In this document: piece after piece, positions 8,769-17,885 of the stretch
Layout: each line of letters opens with the position of its first letter
How positions within the stretch are numbered: position 1 is the stretch's first letter
Assembly: GCF_000258765.1 (NCBI RefSeq)
Contig: NZ_AJLT01000012.1
Location: 31,096 to 95,095 of the forward strand
DNA: 64,000 nt
Origin: Gillisia marina
GTDB lineage: Bacteria > Bacteroidota > Bacteroidia > Flavobacteriales > Flavobacteriaceae
Direction: 5' to 3'
The notes under the pieces: generated by a model
Told to the model about the DNA's origin: nothing
The model's database searches: none
What the model saw: the letters and a program-made list of their open reading frames with translations, nothing else
Made by a program: the position numbers and the translations under genes

Positions 8769-11168
8769 TTATTTATTTAAAACTTTTTTCTTAATTCTTT
8801 TCCATCTAGTCTCCTCATCTGTACCATATCCATATCCATACCCATAATTGTAACCATATTTGGAACCGTAAGAAAATTTTGAATAGTCAACATCATTTAA
8901 AATGATTGCTAATCCTTTAAGCTTTCCTTGCTGCTTCAATTCTTTAGGAAATTCTAACAATTTCTTTTCAGTATAACCAGCTCTAGTTATATAAAGTGTC
9001 GTATCTGCTAAAGGACTAATAAGTAGCGTATCTGTAACAATCATAGTAGGAGCAGTATCTACGATTACGAAATCATAAATTCTTGACAAATCTTCCAGTA
9101 GAATTCCCATACGATCACTCATAAATAATTCAGCAGGGTTTGGAGGAATTGAACCGGATAAGATTAAATCGACTTTAACCTTCTTATCTAAGGAGTCATT
9201 AATTATATTATTTGTTACTAAATCGTAATTATATAGGAAATCAGATAGACCTTTGCTCTCCATAGGTAAATCGATATATCTGTGCAATTTGGGATTTCTA
9301 ATATCTGCCCCTATAATAACCACTTTCTTATTACTAGTAGATAATGTACGAGCTAAATTATAAGAAATAAACGTTTTACCCTCTCCCTTAATAGTTGATG
9401 TTACATAAATTATTTCACCTCTATTATCAGCTTTAGGTTTTAACAAGTACGCCAAGTTGGTTCTTAAAATCCTAAAAGATTCTGCAAGAGGCGATCTGTC
9501 ATTTAATTGTATAATCTCCTCTTGATTCTCGCCGATTTTTGGGATTTCTCCCAGAAAGGGAATGTTCTTAGTTAGTGGTGCAAGATCACCTTTATGATGA
9601 ACCTTGGTATCTAAAATAAATTTAATTAAAAGGATAATTATCGGTAAAATAAGTCCCACTAAAAAACCTCCAACCAGAATCAATCCTGGAGCTGGGTCTA
9701 CAGGATCTGATATTGTATACGCAGGATCTATAACTTTTGCAACAGGAGAGGTCACAGCAAATGCTATGGCAGCTTCTTCTCTTCGCTGCAAAAGAAATAA
9801 ATAAAGTTGTTCTTTAATTTGTTGTTGTCTTTCAATGCCTCGCATTCCTTTTTCCATTCCTGGAAAAGAATTAAACTTACTGTCCGATTGTCTACCTAAA
9901 GATTCCAATTCACTTTTCTGAATTTTCAAAGAATTTTGATAGCTACTTATATTTTCAAAAAGACTGGTTCTCAAACCATCAATCTGATCTGTCAAATTTT
10001 TAACCACAGGATTTTCTGGAGTAGAAGAAACCAATAATTTATTTCGTTCAAGAATCAGTGTATTAAAAGTGGAAATCAAACCTGAAATCCCACCGTCTTG
10101 AATACCCAAATTAATAGGTAATAGCTCATAGTTACTCGTAGAATTAAGCTTGTCCTTTATGGAATTAACAATAAGAAGTTGTGTTTCTATACTAAAAATC
10201 TCCTGATCTGCCTGGCTGGATTTCGAAATATATTCCTGAGCACCGGAATATACATCCATAATCTGATTATCACGTTTAAAACTGGCCATTCCTCCTTCTA
10301 CAGAATCCAATTCACTTGTAATTAATTCTAATCTATTCTGGATAAACTCAGTAGTACTTCCTGCGACTCGACTCTTATCTGCAACCCCATCCCTATTAAA
10401 TTGAAACATTAGATTATTCAAAAAATCTCTTGATCGGTTGCTTTCTTCTTGGATAACCGATAAAGATAATATGTCTACAGCATTTCCTTTTGGTCCAATC
10501 GACAGACTTTGTATATATTTTTCAGCAACATTAACAACTGGTCTAATCTGTATATGAATATTCTTAGTATTTTTAAATTTTATACCACCATAAGAATCTC
10601 TGGGAAGAATTGAAAATTTTAAATTTTTATATTCTATTATCTCTCCTAGCGTATACTCTTTAGAAAATAAATCATTGTTAGTTAAAAGTTGAAACTTAGA
10701 ATCTGATATTGGATTTACGTAAAAATCCTCAGATAGATTATTAATAATAGAATCAGGCGTGACAAATTTTATTACTACAGCACTAGATTTATATGCTTCA
10801 GTTGTAATGACATTTCCTTCCACAAAATAAAGAATATTATGGTCCAGTTCATCCACAACTTTCTCTACTAATCTTTTAGATTTAAGAGTTACAATTTGAT
10901 TATCTAAGGTATTTTGGCCAAAGGTTAAAATCGAACCACCGCCAGAAGGAATGGCACTCGCCATACTATTATCGCTTTCCTTTAGAATCATCATGGAAGC
11001 GTCTGAGCGATACTGAGGGATAGTATATCGATTATATAAGTATGCAATTAAGCCGCCTATTAAAAATCCAAACAATAACCATTTCCAATAGCCCAGGTAT
11101 TTAAATAGCTCAGCTTTTAAATCAAAATTGGATTCTTTGTCTTCGGATAAATATTCTAATTCTTCCAT
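8769..11168 (-). CDS. wzc: Wzc-like tyrosine autokinase / chain-length regulator
   Basis: A 799-residue inner-membrane co-polymerase/BY-kinase. Wzz domain with a first membrane segment near residues 30-50, a long periplasmic coiled-coil part (about 260-460), and a second membrane segment near 495-520 after the Pro-rich DPAYTISDPVDPAPG. The cytoplasmic kinase has Walker A STIKGEGKTF, Walker A' VVIIGADIRNP and Walker B FVIVDTAPT. The C-terminus is a Tyr/Gly cluster (YGYNYGYGYGYGTDEE), the expected autophosphorylation tail. It follows Wza by 5 bp and converges on the PHP phosphatase, so kinase, phosphatase and channel form one control unit. The symbol is by homology. Confidence 0.92.
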   Translation of the reverse strand: MEELEYLSEDKESNFDLKAELFKYLGYWKWLLFGFLIGGLIAYLYNRYTIPQYRSDASMMILKESDNSMASAIPSGGGSILTFGQNTLDNQIVTLKSKRLVEKVVDELDHNILYFVEGNVITTEAYKSSAVVIKFVTPDSIINNLSEDFYVNPISDSKFQLLTNNDLFSKEYTLGEIIEYKNLKFSILPRDSYGGIKFKNTKNIHIQIRPVVNVAEKYIQSLSIGPKGNAVDILSLSVIQEESNRSRDFLNNLMFQFNRDGVADKSRVAGSTTEFIQNRLELITSELDSVEGGMASFKRDNQIMDVYSGAQEYISKSSQADQEIFSIETQLLIVNSIKDKLNSTSNYELLPINLGIQDGGISGLISTFNTLILERNKLLVSSTPENPVVKNLTDQIDGLRTSLFENISSYQNSLKIQKSELESLGRQSDSKFNSFPGMEKGMRGIERQQQIKEQLYLFLLQRREEAAIAFAVTSPVAKVIDPAYTISDPVDPAPGLILVGGFLVGLILPIIILLIKFILDTKVHHKGDLAPLTKNIPFLGEIPKIGENQEEIIQLNDRSPLAESFRILRTNLAYLLKPKADNRGEIIYVTSTIKGEGKTFISYNLARTLSTSNKKVVIIGADIRNPKLHRYIDLPMESKGLSDFLYNYDLVTNNIINDSLDKKVKVDLILSGSIPPNPAELFMSDRMGILLEDLSRIYDFVIVDTAPTMIVTDTLLISPLADTTLYITRAGYTEKKLLEFPKELKQQGKLKGLAIILNDVDYSKFSYGSKYGYNYGYGYGYGTDEETRWKRIKKKVLNK

Positions 11169-11173
11169 TTGTT

Positions 11174-11935
11174 CTATCTAGTAAAAAGAATAACTAAGCT
11201 AACGGCTGTTGTAAATAAAGAAATTAGGCCTGTGTAACTCGTTATGAATCCGGCTGTTTTAATTTGTCTATAAGTTGGTTCCACATAAACAATATCATTT
11301 TGCTTTAAATAGTAAAAAGGGTTTTTAAAAACTTCAGAACTTGTAATATCCACTCTACCAACTGATATTACACCATCAATTTCTCTAATTACCACTATAT
11401 TTTCTCTTTTCCCGGTATATTTAATATCACCCACAGTTGCTATTAGTTCAGGAAAACTAATTTGTTCATTCGCAACTTGCACTACTCCAGGGCTTCCCAC
11501 TTCTCCAAGTACGGTAATTCTAAAGTTTAAGAGTCTAACAGAAACAACAGCATCTTTAACATATACTTTTATTTTTTTTGTAAGAAAAGATTCTAATTCA
11601 GATCTGGATTTATTGATAACGTTAATTTGGCCTAATACCGGAAATTGAATATCTCCATTAACATCCACAAGATAACCTCTTAGAGCTGCATTCTGTTGAC
11701 CACCAACACTACCTTGCTGATTACTTTGCACTTTGTTAAAAGGAGCTGCTACTAATTCATCTAAGGACGTTACATCGATTTGTAAGATATCATTTACCTC
11801 TATCACAGGCTCAAATTTCATAAGGCTTTGGAGATTTTCTATATCTTCAGGTTCCTGAAAATAAACAATTTCTTTTTTGGTGGAGCAGCTTGCAAGCACA
11901 AACAAGGATACTAAAATTAAAAACTTATTTTTCAT
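11174..11935 (-). CDS. wza: Wza-like polysaccharide export lipoprotein
   Basis: A 253-residue outer-membrane export protein. I choose the ATG at 11933-11935 rather than the upstream in-frame ATG at 11956, because it places a lipoprotein signal (MKNKFLILVSLFVLASCS, lipobox Cys) at the N-terminus. A Poly_export domain (EVNDILQIDVTSLDE) is followed by SLBB-type repeats (GYLVDVNGDIQFPVLGQI; LGEVGSPGVVQV). A C-terminal hydrophobic segment (TGLISLFTTAVSLVILFTR) probably spans the outer membrane. Shorter than E. coli Wza, as is usual in Bacteroidota. It lies directly upstream of the kinase and downstream of the PglF homologue. Confidence 0.9.
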   Translation of the reverse strand: MKNKFLILVSLFVLASCSTKKEIVYFQEPEDIENLQSLMKFEPVIEVNDILQIDVTSLDELVAAPFNKVQSNQQGSVGGQQNAALRGYLVDVNGDIQFPVLGQINVINKSRSELESFLTKKIKVYVKDAVVSVRLLNFRITVLGEVGSPGVVQVANEQISFPELIATVGDIKYTGKRENIVVIREIDGVISVGRVDITSSEVFKNPFYYLKQNDIVYVEPTYRQIKTAGFITSYTGLISLFTTAVSLVILFTR

Positions 11936-11953
11936 TAAAATTGGGTCAGGATG

Positions 11954-11961
11954 CAAATATA
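11954..11961 (-). promoter_or_regulatory. Candidate -7 box upstream of wza
   Basis: On the minus strand the sequence is TATATTTG, matching the Bacteroidota -7 consensus TAnnTTTG, 18 bp before the chosen wza start. No TTG lies at 17-23 bp spacing upstream, so only half of the promoter is recognised. It could give wza-wzc a promoter of their own. Such an octamer can arise by chance in AT-rich DNA. Confidence 0.3.
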
Positions 11962-11998
11962 AAAGGTTAAGCTTAAAAAATGAGAAGAACTATCAAAA

Positions 11999-14001
11999 TT
12001 AAGTTGTTTTATTGATTAACTCTGCACTCTTCTTTTCTATAGACAACTTATCGAGGCTTTGGTATGAGGAATTATTACTTATAAATTCTGGAATTAATTC
12101 TTTCAATTTTGCAACAACTTTGTCGTTTTTCAGCTTGGCCGCAGATTTTATAATTTTTTTCTACCTTGTCATTGATAGATACATAATCTTGAACTTTATC
12201 TATTCCTATCATTATTTTTTTTATGATGGGTTGGCAGCGTCTTACATTCATCATTTAATAGTTCTTCATAAAGCTTTTCACCAGGACGAAGTCCGGTAAT
12301 TTTCACCTTAATATTTTTATTCGGGGTATACCCAGCTAGTTTAATCATTTTAATAGCGAGATCCATAATTTTTACAGGTTCGCCCATATCAAAAATAAAA
12401 ATCTCTCCACCTTTCCCCATCGTTCCAGCTTCCAATACCAATTGGCAAGCTTCAGGAATTGTCATGAAATAGCGGATAATATCTGGATGGGTAATTGTTA
12501 CAGGTCCACCTTTTTCTATCTGTTTTCTAAATAACGGAACCACAGAACCATTAGAACCTAAAACATTCCCAAATCTGGTAGTTATAAACTTAGTTTCCTT
12601 TTTATCAAATTTAGCCTGATTATGATAAAGCGATTGGACATACATTTCTGCCGCCCTTTTTGAAGCTCCCATCACATTACTTGGATTCACAGCTTTGTCT
12701 GTAGAAACCATTACAAAATGGCCCACGTCATATTTGACTGCTAAGTCTGCTAGATTTTTTGTTCCGCGAATATTTACTGAAATGGCCTCATGAGGATTTG
12801 CCTCCATCAAAGGAACATGCTTATAGGCTGCAGCATGATAAACCACATCTATACTATGGTTTTGAAACATCAACTCTAATCTTTTTTGATTTCCTACATC
12901 ACAAATTATAAATCTACATTTTAATTCAGGATATTTAGCTTCTACTTCTAATTGAAGATTATGTAAAGGTGTTTCTGCCTGATCTAAAATAATTAACTTC
13001 TTAGGACTATATTGTGCAACTTGTCTTACAATTTCACTTCCTATAGACCCGGCACCACCAGTTACTAATATTGTTTTTCCGGTGAGCTGTGCAGTTTTGT
13101 TTTCTCTATCTAATACGATTGGTTCTCTATCTAACAGGTCCTCGATTTGCAAAGTCTTAACTTTCTGAGATATCGGTTTATCATCATCTTCCCAACTAGA
13201 AACGAGAGGTGCATTAAAAACTTGAATGTCATTCTCCAAACAATCCTCTACAATTGCAAATTTTTCTTCAGATGTGAAATTTTGCTCAGTAAGAATAACA
13301 GCCGATGCATTTAAATTTTTAAGTTGATTATGAATAGTTGTTCTATATTTTACAACAGGTTTATCAAGAATTCTAATACTATTATTATGTTTAGTTTTTG
13401 TAAGAAAACCAACGATTTTAAATCTCCTTGGATGCTCAATATTTAAAGCTCCTGCAATAGAAATTGCATTTTCATCTGCCCCCAAAATAACTGCCCTTTT
13501 TATGGTATCTCCTCTAAGAACAATCTTATAAAACTCATAAACTTGTTTAACACCTAAACGAAATAAAAAGAGTAAAGAAAATGAGATCCATAAATTGATC
13601 AATAACCCACCTATTAAAAAAATCTTTTCTCCAATTACAAAAAATGTAATGTAATTAATTACCATTAAGGTCAAAAAGGAGGAAGCTGTTGCCAATATTA
13701 GCTTTAAGGCATCGATATTAGAAGAATACCTAATAATCCCAGCATACGTTTTGAAAACAAAGAAGAAAAAGATATTTGTTAGGACAACAATTATCGCTTT
13801 TAGAGGGAAATCTAAAAGCGTATAGTAGTTTGGTGTAAGATCTACAATTATTAAAATTGTAAGCAATGATGATATTGAAACTAGAAATATATCAATAAGA
13901 AATACTGCCCATCTAGGGAGATACTTTAAGTTTCTTAAATTTAAAGCACTATCTGTAGAGGCTAAACTTAATTTTAATGCTGAAAGTAACCGTTCACCCA
14001 T
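11999..14001 (-). CDS. pglF: PglF/FlaA1-like UDP-GlcNAc 4,6-dehydratase (two frameshifts as sequenced)
   Basis: Membrane-bound nucleotide-sugar 4,6-dehydratase, the first step of UDP-diNAc-bacillosamine synthesis. Four membrane segments (about residues 30-150) precede a CoA-binding-like domain and an extended SDR with GGAGSIGSEIVRQ (NAD site near 315), HAAAYKHVPLME and STDKAVNPSNVMGASKR. The frame ends early at 12196. One surplus base in the T8 run at 12215-12222 and one in the T7 run at 12154-12160 account for this. Removing both yields the usual family tail (KLKELIPEFISNNSSYQ) and a stop at 11999-12001, giving 666 residues. It is followed upstream by PglE, D and C homologues in one operon. 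Confidence 0.88.
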
Positions 14002-14018
14002 TTATAAAATATTTTAAT

Positions 14019-15176
14019 CTATGCTTTAAAAAATTCGTTTATACCAAGCTCTAATCTCTTTCTGTCCTCTTCGGTTAAATTAGATCCTGAAGGTAAACAC
14101 AAACCAGTTTCAAATAATTCTTCTGCTATTCCATTTCCATAATAAGGCATTTTTTCAAAAACTGGTTGTAAATGCATTGGTTTCCAAAGTGGTCTACACT
14201 CTATATTAAGACCCTCCATAAATAATCTAAAGTCTTCTCTGTTTTTACCTGTAATTTTTTCATTTACAGATATTATTGTTAACCAATTATTACAAAAGTA
14301 GTCACTATTTGGTTCCGAAAAGACAGTCACTCCATCTATTGTTGAAAATGTATCCTGATAAAACTCATTCATTTTTCGTCTTAATCCAACATGCTCATCT
14401 AAAACTTGCATTTGGCCTCTCCCTATACCTGCTGAAATATTACTTAATCTATAATTATATCCAATTTCAGTATGCTGATAATGTGGCGCATCATCTCTTG
14501 CTTGAGTTGCTAAAAATATAGCTTTTTGTTTAATTGACTTCTTATTAGCAATTAATGCACCTCCACCTGAGGTAGTTATAATCTTATTTCCATTAAAAGA
14601 GAGTATCCCAATTTCCCCAAAAGTACCACATTTTTTTCCTTTGTAGGAACTTCCCAATGCCTCTGCACTATCTTCTATGATTGGAATTTCAAATTTATCG
14701 GCAACTTGTTTTACTTCATCAATCTTATAAGGCATCCCGTACAAATGGACAGCAATTATAGCTTTCGGCTTTTTACCATTAGCCATTCTATCTACAATTG
14801 CATTTTCCAACTGAACCGGACATAAATTCAGAGTATCTCTTTCACTATCAATAAATACCGGGGTAGCGCCCAAGTACATGATAGGGTTTGCCGAAGCAGC
14901 GAATGTCATACTTTGACATATAACTTCATCGCCCTGCTCTACACCCAACAAAATCAAAGCTAAATGTAGTGCTGCCGTACCTGAACTTAATGCCGCAACA
15001 TGAATTGAGGATTCTTCATCTTTTCCATTGGTTAAATAACTTTCTATATCCAACTCAAATCCTGTAACGTTGGGACCTAATGGTGCTATCCAATTAGCTT
15101 CAAAGGCTTCATTCACAAATTTTTGTTCAGTCCCACCCATATGTGGTGAGGAGAGCCATATTTTGCCCTGTTCCAT
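14019..15176 (-). CDS. pglE: PglE-like sugar aminotransferase (DegT/DnrJ/EryC1)
   Basis: A 385-residue PLP-dependent aminotransferase. Expected to transaminate the UDP-4-keto sugar made by the PglF homologue to UDP-4-amino-4,6-dideoxy-GlcNAc. Landmarks are ALSSGTAALHLALILLG (cofactor phosphate site), VIEDSAEALGSSYKGK-type Asp region near 168-185, and ILSFNGNKIITTSGGGAL with the Schiff-base Lys near 197. Full length for the family. It sits 17 bp upstream of pglF and 5 bp downstream of the acetyltransferase, in the same order as a bacillosamine operon. A related perosamine-type aminotransferase is the alternative, but the neighbours favour PglE. Confidence 0.88.
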   Translation of the reverse strand: MEQGKIWLSSPHMGGTEQKFVNEAFEANWIAPLGPNVTGFELDIESYLTNGKDEESSIHVAALSSGTAALHLALILLGVEQGDEVICQSMTFAASANPIMYLGATPVFIDSERDTLNLCPVQLENAIVDRMANGKKPKAIIAVHLYGMPYKIDEVKQVADKFEIPIIEDSAEALGSSYKGKKCGTFGEIGILSFNGNKIITTSGGGALIANKKSIKQKAIFLATQARDDAPHYQHTEIGYNYRLSNISAGIGRGQMQVLDEHVGLRRKMNEFYQDTFSTIDGVTVFSEPNSDYFCNNWLTIISVNEKITGKNREDFRLFMEGLNIECRPLWKPMHLQPVFEKMPYYGNGIAEELFETGLCLPSGSNLTEEDRKRLELGINEFFKA

Positions 15177-15181
15177 ATATT

Positions 15182-15781
15182 TTAATTTAAATACTTTATT
15201 ATTTTCCCTGGATTTCCTACTACTACCGCAAAATCTGGAATATCACGTATTATTACAGCCCCAGCTCCAACCGTTACCCATTTACCAATTTTTATACCAG
15301 GAATAATCACTGCTCCAATTCCAATGTGAGTTCCTTCATTAATTTTTACATTTCCTGCAATAGCTGCATTTGGAGAGATATGAACATAATTCCCTAGTAT
15401 ACAGTCATGATCTATTGTAGAAGCAGTATTAATTATACAATGCTCACCTATTTCGGCAGAAGCATTCACACAGGCATTAGGCATGACACAGTGCCTTTTT
15501 TTTATTGTCGCATTTGGTGATATTATAGCCGACTTGTGGATTATTGCATTCGAGATATTACCCGTAAATGACTCCGCAACTTTCTTTCGAATCTTATTAT
15601 TTCCAATAGCAATAATAGTGTCAGAATCTAATAAGCAGCTATTTAATGTATGAACTACAGACCTATCATTTAATGATTCAATATTTTTATTATCATCAAA
15701 AATTTGATCAATTGAAATATTTATTGATTCAGCAATATCAATAATAACTTTTCCATGACCACTGGCTCCGTAAATATTCAT
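15182..15781 (-). CDS. pglD: PglD-like UDP-sugar N-acetyltransferase
   Basis: A 199-residue NeuD/PglD-family acetyltransferase. An N-terminal Rossmann-like sugar-binding domain (MNIYGASGHGKVIIDIA) is followed by a left-handed beta-helix of hexapeptide repeats (about residues 85-185, e.g. NAAIAGNVKINEGTHIGIGA). The catalytic His is expected in STIDHDCILG. In the Pgl pathway it acetylates the 4-amino group to give UDP-diNAc-bacillosamine. It begins 2 bp after the sugar-phosphate transferase stop and ends 5 bp before the aminotransferase start. Full length. Confidence 0.87.
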   Translation of the reverse strand: MNIYGASGHGKVIIDIAESINISIDQIFDDNKNIESLNDRSVVHTLNSCLLDSDTIIAIGNNKIRKKVAESFTGNISNAIIHKSAIISPNATIKKRHCVMPNACVNASAEIGEHCIINTASTIDHDCILGNYVHISPNAAIAGNVKINEGTHIGIGAVIIPGIKIGKWVTVGAGAVIIRDIPDFAVVVGNPGKIIKYLN

Positions 15782-15783
15782 AA

Positions 15784-16395
15784 TTAATTATGTCCGTTAA
15801 AGGGTTCTGTAGTAGCCATATTTTCTGCGTTAATTCCTTCAGAAACTAAAACCTTTTGAACCGTCTTAAAAAGAATTTCCATATCTAATAAAAAGGATAC
15901 GTTTTGAACGTACCAAACATCATATTCAAATTTCTGAGTCCAACTAATAGCATTTCTACCATTTACTTGCGCCCAACCCGTTATGCCGGGTTTTAATTCA
16001 TGCCTTTTATATTGATGTGGTGTATATATAGGCAAATATTGTGGCAAAAGAGGTCTGGGGCCAATAATGCTCATATCGCCAATTAGAACATTCCATAATT
16101 GCGGAATCTCATCTAAAGATGTTTTTCTAATAAATTTGCCGATGCTTGTCAATCTTTGTGAATCTGGAAGTAAATTACCAATAGAATCCTTTTCATCTGT
16201 CATCGTTTTAAATTTCACGATATTGAAAATTTTACCCTTTTTACCAGGTCTTTTCTGAACAAAAAAAGGATTTCCTTTATTCGCCAAAAGTAAGAGAATC
16301 GAAGCTATTAATAATAACGGACTTAAAATTAGAAGTGCCACTAATGAAATAATAAAATCAAAAAAAGGCTTGATAAATACTATATAAATCTTCAA
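15784..16395 (-). CDS. pglC: PglC-like initiating sugar-1-phosphate transferase
   Basis: A 203-residue monotopic phosphoglycosyl transferase. It has one N-terminal hydrophobic hairpin (FDFIISLVALLILSPLLLIASI) and the core FVQKRPGKKGKIFNIVKFKTM, TSLDEIPQLWNVL (Asp-Glu pair) and GDMSIIGPRPLLPQY. It moves a sugar-1-phosphate, here probably diNAc-bacillosamine-1-P, from UDP to undecaprenyl phosphate and so starts the glycan. The small size without a large Wbap-type N-terminal region fits PglC. The following genes PglD/E/F make the expected substrate. Confidence 0.9.
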   Translation of the reverse strand: MKIYIVFIKPFFDFIISLVALLILSPLLLIASILLLLANKGNPFFVQKRPGKKGKIFNIVKFKTMTDEKDSIGNLLPDSQRLTSIGKFIRKTSLDEIPQLWNVLIGDMSIIGPRPLLPQYLPIYTPHQYKRHELKPGITGWAQVNGRNAISWTQKFEYDVWYVQNVSFLLDMEILFKTVQKVLVSEGINAENMATTEPFNGHN

Positions 16396-16461
16396 TAAGT
16401 CTGTTTTAAATTATAAGTTTATGCACCTTATGCTTTCAAAATTTCAGGTGATAATTACGGG

Positions 16462-16469
16462 CAAAAGTA
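16462..16469 (-). promoter_or_regulatory. Candidate -7 box upstream of pglC
   Basis: The minus strand reads TACTTTTG followed by CCC, a good match to TAnnTTTG, 67 bp before the pglC start in the 112-bp gap after the GT4 gene. A TTG lies upstream at 15 bp spacing, slightly closer than the usual 17-23 bp. It could drive pglC-D-E-F-wza-wzc separately from the GT4 gene. Confidence 0.35.
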
Positions 16470-16507
16470 CAAAATTCTTTAAAGCAAAAATTTTATTTTT
16501 ATTTGCT

Positions 16508-17665
16508 TTATGTATGCAAGTTCTCCAGATTTTTATATTCAGCTAAAAGGAGATTCCAAAAATGCTCTCTTTCATAACTAGCAGCAATTTGGTATCTCGC
16601 ATTACTTTTTAGCTCCTCTAAAAAGATACGATCTTTATAAAATAGGCTCATCGCATTATACAAACTTACACTATCCTTCACCGGGATAATAATACCATTT
16701 TCCTTATGCTTAATTATTTCGTTACAACCATTAATATTAGTTACTATTGAAGGTAAATTCATTGCGCCAGCCTGCATTACTACATTAGGAAAACCTTCTC
16801 TATAACTAGGAAATGTAAGCACATCTGAAATTGCCAAATATGGACGTACATCTTCTTGGTATCCAACTGATATGATATTGTTGTGCGATTTTATAATCTC
16901 CAAATTTGAATCGTCTATTGGATCCAGATCATTTTCAAACGGACCAACTAGCAATAATTTCACATCGGAATTAACTTCATGTAACTTTTTAAATGCTGTA
17001 ATTAATTCATTAATTCCTTTTTCTGAAACAATCCTTCCAATAAAAATAAAAACAAGGTCATTCTTATTTATATTAAGTTTTTTTCTAAGTAAGTCTTTAT
17101 CAGTTTCCAAATACAACTTAGGATCGAAATAATTAGTATCAATTCCATTTGAGCTTCCTTTTCCCAAAATCCTAAGCCTTTTATCTTTTGCGAATTTTTG
17201 ATCAAGAATGATCTTTTTTAATTCAAAAGAATTAGGGTAGATCTTCGTAGCTAAGCTATAAGTCATCTTTTCCACAAAATTTAAAATTTTCCTTTTAAAT
17301 CCTGAAGTTTCAAGCAGAGGCAATCCAGCAACGGTATGAAGCCTAATAGGAATACCTGCAAGTTTTGCCGCAAACATACCCACAATTCCTGCTTTGGGCG
17401 TGTGGGTGTGGACAATTAGAGGTTTTTCATTTTTAAAATACTTATAAAGTTTATATACCGCTTTTAAATCTTCAACGGGCGTAATTTTTCGCGTCATCTC
17501 AACCCAAAAGGTTTTTACATTATTTTCTCTTCCATATTTATCAAGACGCTCCTTTTCAGCAGCGATTGCAGTTACTTCGTAATGAGAGTTCATAAAAGAA
17601 AGTTGCCCTTCTAGAAGTTTTTCTAATGAAAGAGGAATCGTTGTAATGCGTATGAGTTTTTTCAA
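16508..17665 (-). CDS. GT4 glycosyltransferase (PglA-like)
   Basis: A 385-residue GT-B fold retaining glycosyltransferase. The N-terminal half includes VHTHTPKAGIVGMFAAKLAGIPIRLHTVAGLP-type acceptor region (residues about 84-115). The C-terminal half carries FIFIGRIVSEKGI and the donor-binding E-x7-E motif in SYREGFPNVVMQAGAMN. This pattern is that of the PglA/CapM group, which adds the second sugar (often GalNAc) onto undecaprenyl-PP-bacillosamine. Its place directly upstream of pglC supports that role, but donor and linkage cannot be read. Full length, intact. Confidence 0.85.
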   Translation of the reverse strand: MKKLIRITTIPLSLEKLLEGQLSFMNSHYEVTAIAAEKERLDKYGRENNVKTFWVEMTRKITPVEDLKAVYKLYKYFKNEKPLIVHTHTPKAGIVGMFAAKLAGIPIRLHTVAGLPLLETSGFKRKILNFVEKMTYSLATKIYPNSFELKKIILDQKFAKDKRLRILGKGSSNGIDTNYFDPKLYLETDKDLLRKKLNINKNDLVFIFIGRIVSEKGINELITAFKKLHEVNSDVKLLLVGPFENDLDPIDDSNLEIIKSHNNIISVGYQEDVRPYLAISDVLTFPSYREGFPNVVMQAGAMNLPSIVTNINGCNEIIKHKENGIIIPVKDSVSLYNAMSLFYKDRIFLEELKSNARYQIAASYEREHFWNLLLAEYKNLENLHT

Positions 17666-17704
17666 ATGAAATGAGATTAATTATAAAAATTAACAGCGAG
17701 ATGA

Positions 17705-17732
17705 CAAATATATATTAACCACTTAAAATCAA
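17705..17732 (-). promoter_or_regulatory. Candidate promoter of the pgl operon (TTG-N17-TATATTTG)
   Basis: On the minus strand a TTG (17730-17732) is followed after 17 bp by TATATTTG (17705-17712). This agrees with the Flavobacterium TTG-N17-23-TAnnTTTG promoter. The implied start of transcription is about 30 bp before the GT4 ATG at 17665. The 220-bp gap upstream (17666-17885) holds nothing else I recognise. Confidence 0.45.
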
Positions 17733-17885
17733 TTCGATTATTAACATTAAATATGCATGCTTCGATTGCTTTAAGATTCTTATAAGTTAATTGAAATTCC
17801 TTTTAATAATTACTGCTATCTCTAAGCTACATTCAGTAATTTCTTAGAATCCATACCGATTATCTTACCAGATTTTAATTGCTTT

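Noticed and set aside
12012..12299. Plus-strand 95-codon ORF
   Set aside because: It lies opposite the repaired C-terminus of the PglF homologue and shows no domain; the minus-strand reading is conserved.
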